Assembly (NCBI RefSeq): GCF_004216565.1
Contig: NZ_SGWV01000010.1
Span: 418,497 to 482,496, forward strand
Direction of reading: 5' to 3'
DNA length: 64,000 nucleotides
Source: Sphaerotilus mobilis
GTDB lineage: Bacteria > Pseudomonadota > Gammaproteobacteria > Burkholderiales > Burkholderiaceae_C
The notes beneath the pieces are model-generated. The model was not told the DNA's origin and did not search any database. It worked only from the letters and a program-made list of their open reading frames with translations. Below, piece after piece: positions 1 through 10,022 of this stretch. How positions within the stretch are numbered: the stretch's first letter is position 1; each line of letters opens with the position of its first letter. Position numbers and translations under genes: made by a program.

Positions 1-105
1 GGTGAGGTAGGCGACGCCCGAGGCAATCATCGCGAAGCCGATCGGCAGGCGCATCAGCATGCCGGCGACCAGCACGCCGCCGAGGGCGAGGAGGGCAAGG
101 TTCAT
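1..105 (-). CDS. dctM: TRAP transporter large permease (DctM), N-terminal fragment
   Basis: Only the first 35 codons lie in the window; the gene runs off the left edge. The fragment starts MNLALLALGGVLVAG and is hydrophobic throughout, as expected for the first membrane helix of the large TRAP permease subunit, which carries the solute with a cation gradient. Its start lies 7 bp beyond the stop of the small permease gene, the usual dctPQM order. The family call rests mainly on that context. Confidence 0.7.
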   Translation of the reverse strand, partial: MNLALLALGGVLVAGMLMRLPIGFAMIASGVAYLT

Positions 106-112
106 GTCGTTC

Positions 113-598
113 TCAGGCGGACGGGATGGCGGCGTCGTCGAGGTCCAGGCCCCGCCACGCCCGCACGATGGCCACGCCGCTGCGCACCACCAGCGCGGCC
201 ATCAGCAGCACAAAGGGTGCAAACACCAGCATGAAGGACACGTCCAGCACCGGCGTGCCCTCGCGCCGCATGAAGTGGACATAGTCCCAGCTGGCCGGCA
301 GGGCCCAGGCGCACAGGCCACCGAGCATGGCGTGGCCGGCGATGCGCAGGATGCGGCGGGTGCGGCGTCCGACCGCGTTCCAGACCAGGTCGAACATGAC
401 GTGTTCGCGCTCGGGCACGACCAGCGCGGCCGACCACAGGATCACCCAGACATAGAGCACCACCGCCAGCTCGTCGGTCCACGGCAAGGGCCGGTGGAAG
501 CCGAAGCGGGCGACGATCTGGACGATGAAGACGAGGAACAGCGCCGTGAACAGGGCGACGGCCACACCGTCGCCCAGGCGCCTGGACAGGCTGCGCAT
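113..598 (-). CDS. dctQ: TRAP transporter small permease (DctQ)
   Basis: 161 residues, the usual size for a DctQ subunit, with about four hydrophobic membrane segments (for example residues 12-30, and around the WTDELAVVLYVWVILW stretch near residue 40). It forms the inner-membrane complex with the large permease and accepts solute from the periplasmic binding protein. It lies between the binding-protein gene and dctM on the same strand with short gaps, so it is very probably co-transcribed. The substrate is not evident from this subunit. Confidence 0.85.
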   Translation of the reverse strand: MRSLSRRLGDGVAVALFTALFLVFIVQIVARFGFHRPLPWTDELAVVLYVWVILWSAALVVPEREHVMFDLVWNAVGRRTRRILRIAGHAMLGGLCAWALPASWDYVHFMRREGTPVLDVSFMLVFAPFVLLMAALVVRSGVAIVRAWRGLDLDDAAIPSA

Positions 599-613
599 CG
601 GATGCCGTGCCGT

Positions 614-1636
614 TTACTGGGTCGCGTTGATGCGTTCGAGCATGCCCTTGGGCCAGCTCTTGGCGATCTCGCTGGTCGCGTAGGCGCCCTGCACCTGGCG
701 GCGGAAGGCATCGACGTTGGGCGTCGTCACCGTCAGGCCCTGCTGCTTGAAGAAGTCGACGATGGCGGCCTCTTCCTTGATGCGGTTGTCGTTGTTGAAG
801 GCCGCTGCCGCGTTGGCTGCGGCCTGCACCTTCTGCTGCTGGGCCGGCGTCATCGCCTTCCAGGACTTGTCGGAGATGGCGATGAAGATGCCGTCGACCA
901 GGTGGTTGGTCAGCACCAGCTGCTTGGTGACCTCGTAGAACTTGGCCGCGCGCACGGTCGGCAGCGGGTTGTCCTGGCCGTCGATGGTGCCGGTCTTCAG
1001 GCCCAGGTAGACCTCGCCGAAGGCCAGCGGCGTGGCGGTCGCGCCGAGCGCCTCGCCCAGGAACAGCCACTCCTTGCTGCCGGGCATGCGCAGCTTGACG
1101 CCCTTGAGGTCGGCCGGCGTCTTCACGTCGCGCACGTCGCGCAAGTTGACCTGGCGGGTGCCGAGGTAGATGGGGGTCAGCAGCGTGACCTCCATCTTCT
1201 CGGTCGCGAGCTTGAACATCTCCTGGCCGATCGGGCCGGCGAACACCTTGGCCTGGTGCTGCGGGTCGCGGATCACGTAGCCGGCGGTGAAGATGCTGAA
1301 CTCCGGCACCAGCTTGGCGATGTCGAAGGCCGAGATCGACGACAGCTCCAGGTTGCCGCGCGCCATGGCGGCCGGCTCGGTGCCTTGCTTGAACAGCGTC
1401 GCATTGAGGTTGATCTGGACGTCAAACTCGCCCGGCGCGCTCTTGTCGAGCGTGTCCTTGAAGACCGTCCACATCTTGCCGTGCCAGTCGTCGGGCACGG
1501 CGGGCGTCGAGATGCGCAGCGTGACCTTGTTCTGCGCCTGCGCCAGCGGACTGAGCAGCGCGCCCACGCCGAGCACGGCGGCCATGGCGAGGGTCGAAAG
1601 GCTGCGGCGGCGCAGCGTGGTGGCGGGGGTCTTCAT
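614..1636 (-). CDS. dctP: TRAP transporter periplasmic solute-binding protein (DctP family)
   Basis: 340 residues. Residues 1-34 form a signal peptide (RRRSL, a hydrophobic core, then cleavage after AQA), so the protein is periplasmic. The mature part shows DctP features: a KLRMPGSKEW segment with the arginine that normally contacts the carboxylate of the ligand, followed by a GTIDGQDNPLPTV segment. It should capture an organic acid for the DctQM permease encoded just downstream. The neighbouring DapA-like aldolase suggests a sugar acid or 2-oxo acid ligand, but this is inference. Confidence 0.88.
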   Translation of the reverse strand: MKTPATTLRRRSLSTLAMAAVLGVGALLSPLAQAQNKVTLRISTPAVPDDWHGKMWTVFKDTLDKSAPGEFDVQINLNATLFKQGTEPAAMARGNLELSSISAFDIAKLVPEFSIFTAGYVIRDPQHQAKVFAGPIGQEMFKLATEKMEVTLLTPIYLGTRQVNLRDVRDVKTPADLKGVKLRMPGSKEWLFLGEALGATATPLAFGEVYLGLKTGTIDGQDNPLPTVRAAKFYEVTKQLVLTNHLVDGIFIAISDKSWKAMTPAQQQKVQAAANAAAAFNNDNRIKEEAAIVDFFKQQGLTVTTPNVDAFRRQVQGAYATSEIAKSWPKGMLERINATQ

Positions 1637-1712
1637 GGTGAGTCTCCTTGTTGGATCGGCGTCGAGCCGGTTGGCTTTCAGGTGCGCTTTGTCGTCGGCC
1701 AGCGCCGGGCCG

Positions 1713-2666
1713 TCAATCGGGTCGCTGCGGATGGCCCGCCGCCGCCAATGTGGCCTGCAGGCCGGGCAGGTCGTCGGGCGTCAAGGCTTGCAAGGGCGCG
1801 CGCACCGGCAGCCAGCCGAGATCGTTGTCGCGCAGCGCCAGGATGCCCTTGAAGGCCGGCACCAGCGCATAGCCACCCAGCGCGCCCAGCAGGGCCTGCA
1901 CATGTGCGAGGTCGCCCGGCGTGCCCGGCGCATCGGGCTGGCTGACCAGCCGGTGCACCGTGCGCGGGATGAAGTTGGCCAGCCCGCTGACGGCGCCGGT
2001 GCTGCCACGTCGGCCCAGCTCGGGCAGGTCGGGCTCATTGCCCACATGCACCATCAGCTGTGGCGCGAAGGCCTCCAGCAGGCTCAGCGAATGAGCCAGC
2101 TGGCACTGGCTGTCCTTGACCCCGACGACGATATCGGCGTGCCGCGCCAGCAGCTCGCGGATCACGCCATGGGTCAGGCCGATGCCAGCGACCTGAGGGA
2201 TGTGATAGAGCATCAGGCGCAGCGGCTGCGGCGCATCCAGCCCCGCGTGCACGGCCCGTGCGGCGGCGATCACCTGTTCGTAGACCGACACCACGCCGGC
2301 ATCGGACATGCCCTTGAAGAAGAAGGGCGGCATCAGCATCGTGCCCCAGGCGCCGATGCGGGTGGCGTGTTCGGTCAGCGCGATCAGGTCGGTCAGCGCG
2401 CAGGCGCTGGTCGACACCAGCAGGCGCTCGGCCGGGATGCCGCCGGCCACCAGCGCGTCGACCGCCGCGATGCGTTCGGCCACGCTGAAGGACGGGCCCT
2501 CGCCGGTGGTGCCGAAGGGCGTCAAGCCACCGCAGCCCGAGGCCAGCAGGGCCAGCCCGTGGCGCACGAAGCGTTCATGGTCGATGGCGCCATCGGCGCG
2601 CAGCGGCGTCAGCATGGCCGGCCAGATGCCGGGCAGGCGATCGACGGTGGGCAAGGTCTGGGTCAT
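1713..2666 (-). CDS. DapA/N-acetylneuraminate lyase family aldolase
   Basis: 317 residues with the class I aldolase hallmarks of the dihydrodipicolinate synthase superfamily: GTTGEG at residues 52-57, a catalytic tyrosine in LYHIPQ (Tyr154) and the Schiff-base lysine in GVKDS (Lys184). The superfamily joins or cleaves pyruvate-type 2-oxo acids. This copy lies 2 bp after a GntR-family regulator and just before TRAP genes, so a catabolic lyase or dehydratase acting on the imported solute is more likely than lysine biosynthesis. The exact substrate cannot be assigned. Confidence 0.82.
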   Translation of the reverse strand: MTQTLPTVDRLPGIWPAMLTPLRADGAIDHERFVRHGLALLASGCGGLTPFGTTGEGPSFSVAERIAAVDALVAGGIPAERLLVSTSACALTDLIALTEHATRIGAWGTMLMPPFFFKGMSDAGVVSVYEQVIAAARAVHAGLDAPQPLRLMLYHIPQVAGIGLTHGVIRELLARHADIVVGVKDSQCQLAHSLSLLEAFAPQLMVHVGNEPDLPELGRRGSTGAVSGLANFIPRTVHRLVSQPDAPGTPGDLAHVQALLGALGGYALVPAFKGILALRDNDLGWLPVRAPLQALTPDDLPGLQATLAAAGHPQRPD

Positions 2667-2668
2667 GG

Positions 2669-3361
2669 TCAGGGTCCGGGGTTCGTGGGGGTGGTGTCGA
2701 TGGGCAGCGGCGGCCGGGCCAGGCCCAGCACGCGCCGGTGGGCGCTGTCGATGTGGTGGCCCAGGCGCGCCAGCACGGCGGCGGCGTCGCGGCGGCGCAG
2801 GGCGTGGATGAACCAGAGGTGCTCCTCCATCGCCGGCAGCAGCGCGTCGGCCGACAGCAGCGATCCCTCCAGCCGGATCAGCCGCACGCGCAGGCTGTTG
2901 ATGCGATAGGTCTGCGAGATCAGAGCGTTGCCGAGGGCGTCGACCATGCGGTCGTGCAGGCCCCAGTCGACGGCGGTGGCGTCGTTGAGCAGGGCATCGT
3001 CGACCGGCCCGCTGCGGGCCCGCTCGACGATGGCGCGGTGGGCCGCCTCGACCGCGTCCAGTTCGTCGTCGGTGACGGTCTCGGCATAACGCCGCGCCGC
3101 GTCCAGCTCGATCAGGCGGCGCAGGCCGAAGGCGTTGTTCACCAGCGTGATGTCGGCCTGCACGATCTGCAGCCCGCGTTGCGGCACGGTGCGCAGCAGG
3201 CCTTCGGCCTCCAGCCGCGGGATCAGCTCGCGCACGGCGCCCAGCGGCATGTCCAGCAGCTGCATCAGCTCACGCTGCGAGACGAACTGGCCCGGCCGGA
3301 TCTGGGCCTGCACGATCTGCTGCTGGAAGTTTTCGTAGGCGCGCTCTCTGAGGGAACTCAT
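2669..3361 (-). CDS. GntR-family transcriptional regulator, FCD (FadR) subgroup
   Basis: 230 residues from ATG 3361 (MSSLRERAYE); an in-frame ATG lies 30 bp upstream, but MSSLRER better fits family N-termini. Residues 1-70 form a winged helix-turn-helix with the segments SQRELMQLLDMPLGAVRELI and GLLRTVPQRG. The rest is an all-helical FCD ligand-binding domain. It is the first gene of a minus-strand unit with the DapA-like aldolase (2 bp gap) and TRAP transporter, so it probably controls its own operon in response to the transported acid. Confidence 0.87.
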   Translation of the reverse strand: MSSLRERAYENFQQQIVQAQIRPGQFVSQRELMQLLDMPLGAVRELIPRLEAEGLLRTVPQRGLQIVQADITLVNNAFGLRRLIELDAARRYAETVTDDELDAVEAAHRAIVERARSGPVDDALLNDATAVDWGLHDRMVDALGNALISQTYRINSLRVRLIRLEGSLLSADALLPAMEEHLWFIHALRRRDAAAVLARLGHHIDSAHRRVLGLARPPLPIDTTPTNPGP

Positions 3362-3418
3362 GTCGGCCCCTCGTCGGAAGGACGCCTGCAAGCGGTGGGG
3401 AGACTCGTCAACATCACA

Positions 3419-3434
3419 CTGACATGTTAGTCAG
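3419..3434. promoter_or_regulatory. Inverted repeat, candidate operator of the GntR-type regulator
   Basis: CTGAC-ATGTTA-GTCAG, a 5-bp inverted repeat with a 6-bp spacer, in the gap between the divergent regulator gene and the tusA-like gene. It is 58 bp upstream of the regulator start, in an AT-richer stretch. FCD regulators bind short inverted repeats of this kind; the assignment here is inference. Confidence 0.35.
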
Positions 3435-3536
3435 CAATCAGCAGCCGTCACGCGTGTAAACCCGGCCTCCGACCCCGGCGATGCCGGCGGTGCAGCCCCA
3501 GTCGCTTGGCTAGAATCCATGCATAAGGAGCTGCTG

Positions 3537-3767
3537 ATGGACGCCCACAAGGAACTCGACACACGCGGACTGAGCTGTCCGCTGCCCATCCTCAAGACCA
3601 AGAAGGCGCTGGCCGACATGGCCTCGGGGGAAACGCTCAAGGTGCTGTCCACCGACCCTGGCTCGGTGCGCGACTTCCAGGCCTTCGCGCGCCAGACCGG
3701 CCACCTGCTGGTCGAACAGGAGAACCTGCCCGGCAACGAGTTCCTGCACGTGCTGCGGCACCGCTGA
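3537..3767 (+). CDS. TusA/SirA-like sulfur carrier family protein
   Basis: 76 residues from ATG 3537. The start is set by an AAGGAG ribosome-binding site at 3525-3530; an in-frame ATG at 3519 precedes that site and is unlikely. The N-terminal LDTRGLSCPLPILKTKKAL contains the family's CPxP motif, whose cysteine carries persulfide sulfur in TusA. The short two-layer fold ends at HVLRHR. It may move sulfur between desulfurase and acceptor proteins; no partner gene is adjacent. It is followed at once by a strong terminator, so it is probably a single-gene transcript. Confidence 0.85.
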   Translation: MDAHKELDTRGLSCPLPILKTKKALADMASGETLKVLSTDPGSVRDFQAFARQTGHLLVEQENLPGNEFLHVLRHR

Positions 3768-3790
3768 ACCGCCTGCCCCGCCAGAACGAC

Positions 3791-3823
3791 AAAAGCCCAC
3801 GCAGCGATGCGTGGGCTTTTTCT
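3791..3823. terminator. Bidirectional rho-independent terminator
   Basis: A perfect 9-bp stem (AGCCCACGC at 3794-3802, GCGTGGGCT at 3809-3817) with a 6-nt loop. It is flanked by an A-run on the left and a T-run on the right, so it can end both the tusA-like transcript and the convergent galU transcript. Confidence 0.9.
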
Positions 3824-3870
3824 CTTGTGCGTCGTGTTTTTTGCGGACCGGCTGTCGCAGCCGGCGCCGC

Positions 3871-4737
3871 TCAGACCTTCAGGTCGCGCAAGAAGGCGCG
3901 GAAGCTCTCGCCGACCTCCGGGTGGTCCAGCGCGAGTTCGACGTTGGCCTGCAGGAAGCCTTCCTTGCTGCCGCAGTCGTAGCGCTTGCCCTCGTAGCGG
4001 TAGGCGAACACCTTCTCGCGGCGCAACAGCGCGGCGATGCCGTCGGTCAGCTGGATCTCGCCACCCACACCGCGCGGCTGCGTGGCGATCTCATGGAACA
4101 CGCCGGGCGTCAGGATGTAGCGGCCGGCCACGCCCCAGCGCGACGGTGCGGTCTCGGGGGACGGCTTCTCGACGATCTTGGTGACGTCCATCAGGCGGTC
4201 ATTGACCAGCGTGCCAGCGACGATGCCGTAGCGCTTGGTGTGTTCGACCGGCACTTCCTGCACCGCCAGGATCGAGGCGCGCCACTCGTTGAACTGCTCG
4301 ACCATCTGCGCCAGCACGGGCGGTGCGCCGATCATCAGGTCGTCGGCCAGCAGCACCGCGAAGGGCTCGTTGCCGACCAGACGCTGGCCGCACAGCACGG
4401 CATGACCCAGGCCCAGCGCCTGAGCCTGGCGCACGTAGATGCACTCCATGTCCTTGGGCTTGACGCTGCGTACGACCTCCAGCAGTTCCAGCTTGTTGGC
4501 CTGCTCCAGCGCGACCTCCAGCTCGAAGGTCATGTCGAAGTGGTCCTCGATCGGGCGCTTGTGGCGGCCGGTCACGAAGATCATCTCGCGCACGCCAGCG
4601 GCATAGGCTTCCTCGACAGCGTACTGGATCAGGGGCTTGTCGACCACCGGCAGCATCTCCTTGGGCTGAGCCTTGGTGGCCGGGAGGAACCGGGTGCCGA
4701 GACCGGCCACGGGAAAGATCGCCTTGTTGACTTTCAT
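3871..4737 (-). CDS. galU: UTP--glucose-1-phosphate uridylyltransferase
   Basis: 288 residues from ATG 4737; upstream in-frame ATGs exist at 4758 and 4821, but [14 protein letters not shown] is the usual GalU start. The nucleotidyltransferase signature [13 protein letters not shown] and the [15 protein letters not shown] segment bind UTP and glucose 1-phosphate. A VEKPSPE segment lies centrally and a [13 protein letters not shown] segment near the C-terminus, both typical of bacterial GalU. It makes UDP-glucose for surface polysaccharide and trehalose pathways in the cytoplasm. It stands alone and ends at the shared terminator. Confidence 0.95.
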   Translation of the reverse strand: MKVNKAIFPVAGLGTRFLPATKAQPKEMLPVVDKPLIQYAVEEAYAAGVREMIFVTGRHKRPIEDHFDMTFELEVALEQANKLELLEVVRSVKPKDMECIYVRQAQALGLGHAVLCGQRLVGNEPFAVLLADDLMIGAPPVLAQMVEQFNEWRASILAVQEVPVEHTKRYGIVAGTLVNDRLMDVTKIVEKPSPETAPSRWGVAGRYILTPGVFHEIATQPRGVGGEIQLTDGIAALLRREKVFAYRYEGKRYDCGSKEGFLQANVELALDHPEVGESFRAFLRDLKV

Positions 4738-4942
4738 GTCCTGCCTGAAGGGTTTCATGGGGGTGCAGAGGAGGTCAGGCACAGCGCCGACACCGTGTTC
4801 GGATGTGCTGAAACTGGTCAATCGAAATCATTCTGGCACGCAGACATGACCCCCTGGCCCCTGTTCGCGGGGGGCCTGCAGCAGGTCCCCGTCCCTACCA
4901 TCGAAAGAGCCCAAAAACTGCCCAAACCGTCGTCGCAACTGC

Positions 4943-6079
4943 ATGGATCTGCTGATCGCCGAACCCCTCGAAACCGAGGTGCTGCAATGGCTCGATGCGC
5001 GCCATGACCTGTTCTACGCGCCGCGCCTGGGGCAGGACCGGCGGGTCTTTCTGGACGCCTTGTCGCAGGCTCGCGGCGTGATGCTGCCGCCGCACCTGGC
5101 GATCGACCAGCGCGTGCTGGCGCAGTCGCCGCAGCTGCGTGTGATCGGCCGCATCGTCGGTGGCCACGAGAACATCGACCTGAGCGCCTGCACCCGCGCC
5201 GGTGTCGAGGTGGTGCGCTGCATCGAGGCGGCCGCGCCGGCCGAGGCCGAGTTCCTGCTCGGCGCGCTGCTGGCGCTGCTGCGACCCAGCCCTGAAGAGA
5301 TGGGCCGGGTCGCCGGCCGCGAGCTGGGCACCAGCACGGTCGGCCTGATCGGCATGAACGCGACCGCCCGCACGGTCGCCAAGCTGGTCCAGGCGCTGGG
5401 CACCCGGGTGGTCGGCTATGACCCCGCGCTGCACGCCAGCGATGGCGCCTGGCCGCGCTGGGGCATCCAGCCGCTGGGCCTGCGCGAGCTGTTCGAGAGC
5501 TGTGACGCGGTCTGCGTGCAGATGAGCTATTTCAGCCGCTACCGCGGCCTGCTGGGCGAGCGCTCGCTGAACCACGCCAAGCAGGGTCAGGTGCTGGTGA
5601 GCGTCTCGCCGCTGGAGCTGTTCGACGAGGACCTGCTGGCCCAGGCCCTGACCGCCGGTCAGCTGACCGCCGCCTGGATGGACAACATCAGCCCGACCGC
5701 GCTGGAGCCCGGCCAGCCGCTGCACGGCGTGCGCGGCCTGCTGGCCACGCCACGCCTGGCGGCCTACACCCGCGAGGCCCGGGTGCGCAGCGCCTGGGGT
5801 GTTGCCAAGCAGGTCGACGAGGTGCTGCGCACGGCGCCCCAGGCACCCCGTCCCGGCACGCGCCGCCAGGCCGCCGCCGCCGAATCGGCCCAGCGGGCGG
5901 CCGGCGTCAACGGCCACATGCCCTCGCCCGAGCCGCGCACCATGCCCTCGCACCTGCAGGGCAGCGCGGCCCAGGCGCCTGAGTTGGCACCGGCCGGCAG
6001 AGCCGGCAAGGCGGACCCGGCCGCCGCGAACGGCAGCGGCCGCCTCAGGCCATCCGAGCGAGCTGGTCTGTCAGCTTGA
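4943..6079 (+). CDS. D-2-hydroxyacid dehydrogenase-like protein, probably not a normal dehydrogenase
   Basis: 378 residues. The overall plan matches the D-isomer-specific 2-hydroxyacid dehydrogenases: a split catalytic domain (1-100 and about 290-310) around a Rossmann domain (100-290). Family key residues are altered. The glycine-rich loop is [12 protein letters not shown] (133-144) rather than GxGxxG. The loop that normally carries the catalytic Arg reads VSVSP (219-223). The expected catalytic His is Arg271 in ATPRLAAYT. Residues 300-378 are a low-complexity Ala/Pro-rich tail. The 3' end overlaps the convergent valS by 35 bp. It may be a sensor or scaffold; function unknown. Confidence 0.75.
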   Translation: MDLLIAEPLETEVLQWLDARHDLFYAPRLGQDRRVFLDALSQARGVMLPPHLAIDQRVLAQSPQLRVIGRIVGGHENIDLSACTRAGVEVVRCIEAAAPAEAEFLLGALLALLRPSPEEMGRVAGRELGTSTVGLIGMNATARTVAKLVQALGTRVVGYDPALHASDGAWPRWGIQPLGLRELFESCDAVCVQMSYFSRYRGLLGERSLNHAKQGQVLVSVSPLELFDEDLLAQALTAGQLTAAWMDNISPTALEPGQPLHGVRGLLATPRLAAYTREARVRSAWGVAKQVDEVLRTAPQAPRPGTRRQAAAAESAQRAAGVNGHMPSPEPRTMPSHLQGSAAQAPELAPAGRAGKADPAAANGSGRLRPSERAGLSA

Positions 6080-8906
6080 CGACCGTGGCGCTGAAGTCGG
6101 CCATGCGCGCACGCTCCTGAGCCACCACGGCGGCCGGGGCACGGGCCACGAAGCTCTCGTTGCCAAGCTTGGCCTCGGCCTTGGCGATCTCGCCCGTCAG
6201 GCGGGCGATCTCCTTGCCCAGGCGCTCACGCTCGGCGGCGACGTCGATCTCGACCTTCAGCGCCAGCCGCACCTCGCCTTGCACCAGCACCGGCGCCATC
6301 TGCGTGGCGACGGCATAGGCCGCCTCGTCGTCGAAGCGCTGGACCTCGCTGACCTTGGCCAGCGCCTTGAGCAGCGGCGTGGCCACGTCGATGAAGGCGG
6401 CGTCGCCCAGCGTCATCAGCGGCACCCGCTCGGCCGGTGACAGGCCCATCTCGCTGCGCAGCGCGCGGCAGGCGCCGACCAGGCTCTTGAGCTGAGCCAC
6501 CCAGGCGTCGGCGGCCGCGTCGACGCGATCGAGCTCGGCCTTCGGATACGCGGCGGTGACGATGCCGTCGACCGAGCCCGGCGCCTTGCGGCCCGCCACC
6601 GGCGCCACGACCTCCCACAGCTCGGCGGTGATGAAGGGCGTGATCGGGTGCAGCAGGCGCAGGATGGTCTCCAGCACCCGGATCAGCGTGCGCCGGGTGG
6701 CGCGCGCGCTGGCCTCGTCGCCAGCGGCCTTGGCCTCGGCGAGCTGGACCTTGGCGATCTCGAGGTACCAGTCGCAGTACTCGTCCCAGACGAACTGGTA
6801 GATCGCGTTGGCGACGTTGTCCAGGCGGTAGTCGGCATAGCCCTGTTCGACCGCCGCCTCGACGCGCTGGATCTCGCTGCTGATCCAGCGGTCGGCCGCG
6901 CTGAAGCGCATGTAGCCGTGGGCCGGCCCACCGACCGCGCACTCGGCCTTGGTGTGCGGCATCAGGCCGCAGTCCTGGCCCTCGGTGTTCATCAGCACGA
7001 AGCGGGTGGCGTTCCAGAGCTTGTTGCAGAAGTTGCGGTAGCCCTCGCAGCGCTTGCTGTCGAAGTTGACGCTGCGGCCCAGGCTGGCCATGGCCGCGAA
7101 GGTGAAGCGCAGCGCGTCGGCGCCGTAGGCCGGGATGCCGTCGGGGAACTCCTTCTCGGTCGCCTTGCGGACCTTGGGCGCGGTCTCGGGCTTGCGCAGA
7201 CCCTGGGTGCGTTTGTCCAGCAGCTCGGGCAGGGCGATGCCGTCGATCAGGTCGACCGGGTCGAGCACATTGCCCTCGGACTTGCTCATCTTCTTGCCCT
7301 GCGCATCGAGCACCAGGCCGTGGATGTAGACGTCGCGGAAGGGCACGCGGCCGGTGAAGTGCTGGGTCATCATGATCATCCGGGCGACCCAGAAGAAGAT
7401 GATGTCGTAGCCGGTCACCAGCACGCTGCTGGGCAGGAAGAGGTCCTGCTCGATCGTCTTCTCGGGCCAGCCCAGCGTGCTGAAGGGCACCAGCGCGGAC
7501 GAGTACCAGGTGTCGAGCACGTCCTCGTCGCGGGTCAGGTCGCCGACGTAGCCGGCCGCATCGGCCTTGGCGCGCGCCTCGGCCTCGCTGCGGGCGACGA
7601 ACAGCTCACCGCCACTGCCGTACCACGCAGGGATCTGGTGACCCCACCAGAGCTGGCGGCTGATGCACCAGTCCTGGATGTTCTTCATCCACTGGTTGTA
7701 GGTGTTGACCCAGTTCTCGGGCACGAAGCGCACGTTGCCGGAATCGACCGCCTCGATCGCTTCCTGGGCAATCGACTTGCCGTTGGCACCTGGCTTGGTC
7801 ATGGCGACGAACCACTGGTCCGTCAGCATCGGCTCGATGATCTGGCCGGTGCGGGCGCAGCGCGGCACCATCAGCTTGTGCTTTCGGACCTCCACCAGCA
7901 GGCCCTCGGCGTCGAGCTGGGCGACGATCTGCTTGCGGGCGACGAAGCGGTCCAGGCCACGGTAGGCCGCCGGGATCTCGTCGATCGTGTCGACCACCTT
8001 CGCATCGAGAGTGAAGATCGTGATCATCGCCAGACCATGGCGCAGGCCGACCTGGTAGTCGTTGGTGTCGTGCGCGGGCGTGACCTTGACCACGCCAGTG
8101 CCGAAGGCGCGGTCGACATAGTCATCGGCGATCACCGGCACCCGCCGGCCGGTGATGGGCAGGCGCACCGAACGGCCGATCAGGTGGGCGTAGCGCTCGT
8201 CCTCCGGATGCACCATGACCGCCGTGTCGCCGAGCATCGTCTCGGGCCGCGTGGTGGCCACCACCAGCGTCTCTTCGCTGCCGTCGACGGGATAGCGGAT
8301 GTGCCACAGCGAGCCGTCTTCTTCCTCGCTTTCGACCTCCAGGTCCGAGACGGCCGACTTCAGGATCGGGTCCCAGCTGACCAGCCGCTTGCCGCGGTAG
8401 ATCAGGCCTTCCTCGTGCAGCCGCACAAAGGTCTCGGTGACCACCTTCGAGAGCTTCTCGTCCATCGTGAAGTACTCATGCGCCCAGCTCACGCTGTCGC
8501 CCATGCGGCGCATCTGGCGGGTGATGGTCGAGCCGCTCTGCTCCTTCCATTCCCAGACCCGGGCGACGAAGTTCTTGCGGCCCAGGTCGTGGCGGCTGAT
8601 GCCCTGGCCCTGCAGCTGGCGCTCCACCACGATCTGCGTGGCGATGCCGGCGTGGTCGGTGCCCGGCACCCACAGCGTGTTGTGGCCACGCATGCGGTGG
8701 TAGCGGGTCAGCGCGTCCATGATGGTCTGGTTGAACGCGTGGCCCATGTGCAGCGTGCCGGTCACATTGGGCGGCGGCAGCTGGATCGAGAAGCTCGGGC
8801 GCGACGCGTCGAGCGTCGGGGCGTAGGCGCCGCTGGCCTCCCAGGCCGGGCCCCACTTGGCTTCGATCGGGGCGGGTTCAAAGGATTTGGTCAGGGCGTC
8901 GCTCAT
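6045..8906 (-). CDS. valS: Valyl-tRNA synthetase
   Basis: 953 residues from ATG 8906 ([18 protein letters not shown]), a normal length. Class I synthetase signatures are clear: the HIGH-type motif in [14 protein letters not shown] near the N-terminus and KKMSKSEGN in the middle. The large insert between them contains the editing domain. An anticodon-binding helical domain follows, and the last about 70 residues ([20 protein letters not shown]) form the C-terminal coiled coil typical of ValRS. It charges tRNA-Val in the cytoplasm. The annotated start ignores 459 nt of open frame upstream that lacks family similarity. Confidence 0.97.
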   Translation of the reverse strand: MSDALTKSFEPAPIEAKWGPAWEASGAYAPTLDASRPSFSIQLPPPNVTGTLHMGHAFNQTIMDALTRYHRMRGHNTLWVPGTDHAGIATQIVVERQLQGQGISRHDLGRKNFVARVWEWKEQSGSTITRQMRRMGDSVSWAHEYFTMDEKLSKVVTETFVRLHEEGLIYRGKRLVSWDPILKSAVSDLEVESEEEDGSLWHIRYPVDGSEETLVVATTRPETMLGDTAVMVHPEDERYAHLIGRSVRLPITGRRVPVIADDYVDRAFGTGVVKVTPAHDTNDYQVGLRHGLAMITIFTLDAKVVDTIDEIPAAYRGLDRFVARKQIVAQLDAEGLLVEVRKHKLMVPRCARTGQIIEPMLTDQWFVAMTKPGANGKSIAQEAIEAVDSGNVRFVPENWVNTYNQWMKNIQDWCISRQLWWGHQIPAWYGSGGELFVARSEAEARAKADAAGYVGDLTRDEDVLDTWYSSALVPFSTLGWPEKTIEQDLFLPSSVLVTGYDIIFFWVARMIMMTQHFTGRVPFRDVYIHGLVLDAQGKKMSKSEGNVLDPVDLIDGIALPELLDKRTQGLRKPETAPKVRKATEKEFPDGIPAYGADALRFTFAAMASLGRSVNFDSKRCEGYRNFCNKLWNATRFVLMNTEGQDCGLMPHTKAECAVGGPAHGYMRFSAADRWISSEIQRVEAAVEQGYADYRLDNVANAIYQFVWDEYCDWYLEIAKVQLAEAKAAGDEASARATRRTLIRVLETILRLLHPITPFITAELWEVVAPVAGRKAPGSVDGIVTAAYPKAELDRVDAAADAWVAQLKSLVGACRALRSEMGLSPAERVPLMTLGDAAFIDVATPLLKALAKVSEVQRFDDEAAYAVATQMAPVLVQGEVRLALKVEIDVAAERERLGKEIARLTGEIAKAEAKLGNESFVARAPAAVVAQERARMADFSATVVKLTDQLARMA

Positions 8907-9141
8907 GGCTCTTCGGGGCTGGCAGCACGGTGGCCGAGGGCGCGTCCCAGTGGTGGGGTCGCCACACTCGCGGCCGGGCTGCGGGATCGGAGGGGCGGAT
9001 TTTATGGAGTGGCGCGCTTGCGGCCCGACATGACGTGTCGCCCCACCATGCCGCGACGGCAGAATGCGCCGCAACCTCCGGATGCAGGGGCCCTGCCACC
9101 TCGCATCCGCCTTGTCATCCCCACCCTTGCGGAGCATCCCC

Positions 9142-9990
9142 ATGGACATCCAGACCGTCGGCATCATCGGCGCCGGCACGATGGGCAACGGCATCGCGCA
9201 GGCCTGCGCCGTCGCCGGCCTGAACGTGGTCATGATCGACGTCGCCGAGGCCGCACTTGCCCGTGGTGTCGCCAACGTCGCCACCAGCCTGGACCGCCTG
9301 ATCAAGAAGGACAAGCTGACGGCGGCGCAGAAGGATGCCGCGCTGGCGCTGATCACCACCGCCACCGATCACGCCGCACTGACCGGCGCTCAGATCGTCA
9401 TCGAGGCCGCCACCGAGAGCGAGGCGCTGAAGGTGAAGATCCTGCAGCAGCTCGACGGCCTGCTGGCGCCCGAGGTCATCGTCGCCACCAACACCAGCTC
9501 GATCTCGATCACCAAGCTGGCAGCGGCCACTCAGCGCGCCGACCGCTTCATCGGCATGCACTTCTTCAACCCGGTGCCGCTGATGGCGCTGGTCGAGATC
9601 ATCCGCGGCCTGCAGACCAGCGATGCCACGCACGCCGCCGTCAAGACACTGACCGAGCGGCTGGGCAAGACGCCGATCACCGTGAAGAACGCGCCGGGCT
9701 TCGTCGTCAACCGCATCCTGGTGCCGATGATCAACGAGGCCTTCTTCGTGCTGGCCGAGGGCATCGCCACAGCCGAGGACATCGACGCGGGCATGAAGCT
9801 CGGCACCAACCAGCCGATCGGCCCGCTGGCCCTGGCCGACATGATCGGGCTGGATGTCTGCCTGGCCGTGATGAACGTCTACATGGCCGAATACAACGAC
9901 AGCAAGTACCGCCCCGCCCCGCTCCTCAAGGAGATGGTCGCGGCCGGCTGGCTGGGCCGCAAGACCGGTCGCGGCGTGTACACCTACTGA
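9142..9990 (+). CDS. hbd: 3-hydroxybutyryl-CoA dehydrogenase
   Basis: 282 residues from ATG 9142, with GGAG 8 nt upstream. The NAD-binding fingerprint [16 protein letters not shown] opens the protein. [13 protein letters not shown], the catalytic histidine segment [11 protein letters not shown], and a C-terminal 3HCDH domain with [18 protein letters not shown] follow. It oxidises (S)-3-hydroxybutyryl-CoA to acetoacetyl-CoA or runs in reverse, in butyrate, PHB or fatty acid metabolism. Length matches single-domain clostridial-type Hbd. It is divergent from valS and 32 bp upstream of the lipid-kinase-like gene. Confidence 0.92.
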   Translation: MDIQTVGIIGAGTMGNGIAQACAVAGLNVVMIDVAEAALARGVANVATSLDRLIKKDKLTAAQKDAALALITTATDHAALTGAQIVIEAATESEALKVKILQQLDGLLAPEVIVATNTSSISITKLAAATQRADRFIGMHFFNPVPLMALVEIIRGLQTSDATHAAVKTLTERLGKTPITVKNAPGFVVNRILVPMINEAFFVLAEGIATAEDIDAGMKLGTNQPIGPLALADMIGLDVCLAVMNVYMAEYNDSKYRPAPLLKEMVAAGWLGRKTGRGVYTY

Positions 9991-10022
9991 TCCGCCCGAG
10001 GATCCGGACCGAGCCCGCGCCG

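Noticed and set aside
9142..9990. Naming the 282-residue dehydrogenase as paaH
   Set aside because: It has a single C-terminal domain and is far from the aromatic genes; the 514-residue protein at 50532 fits PaaH better.
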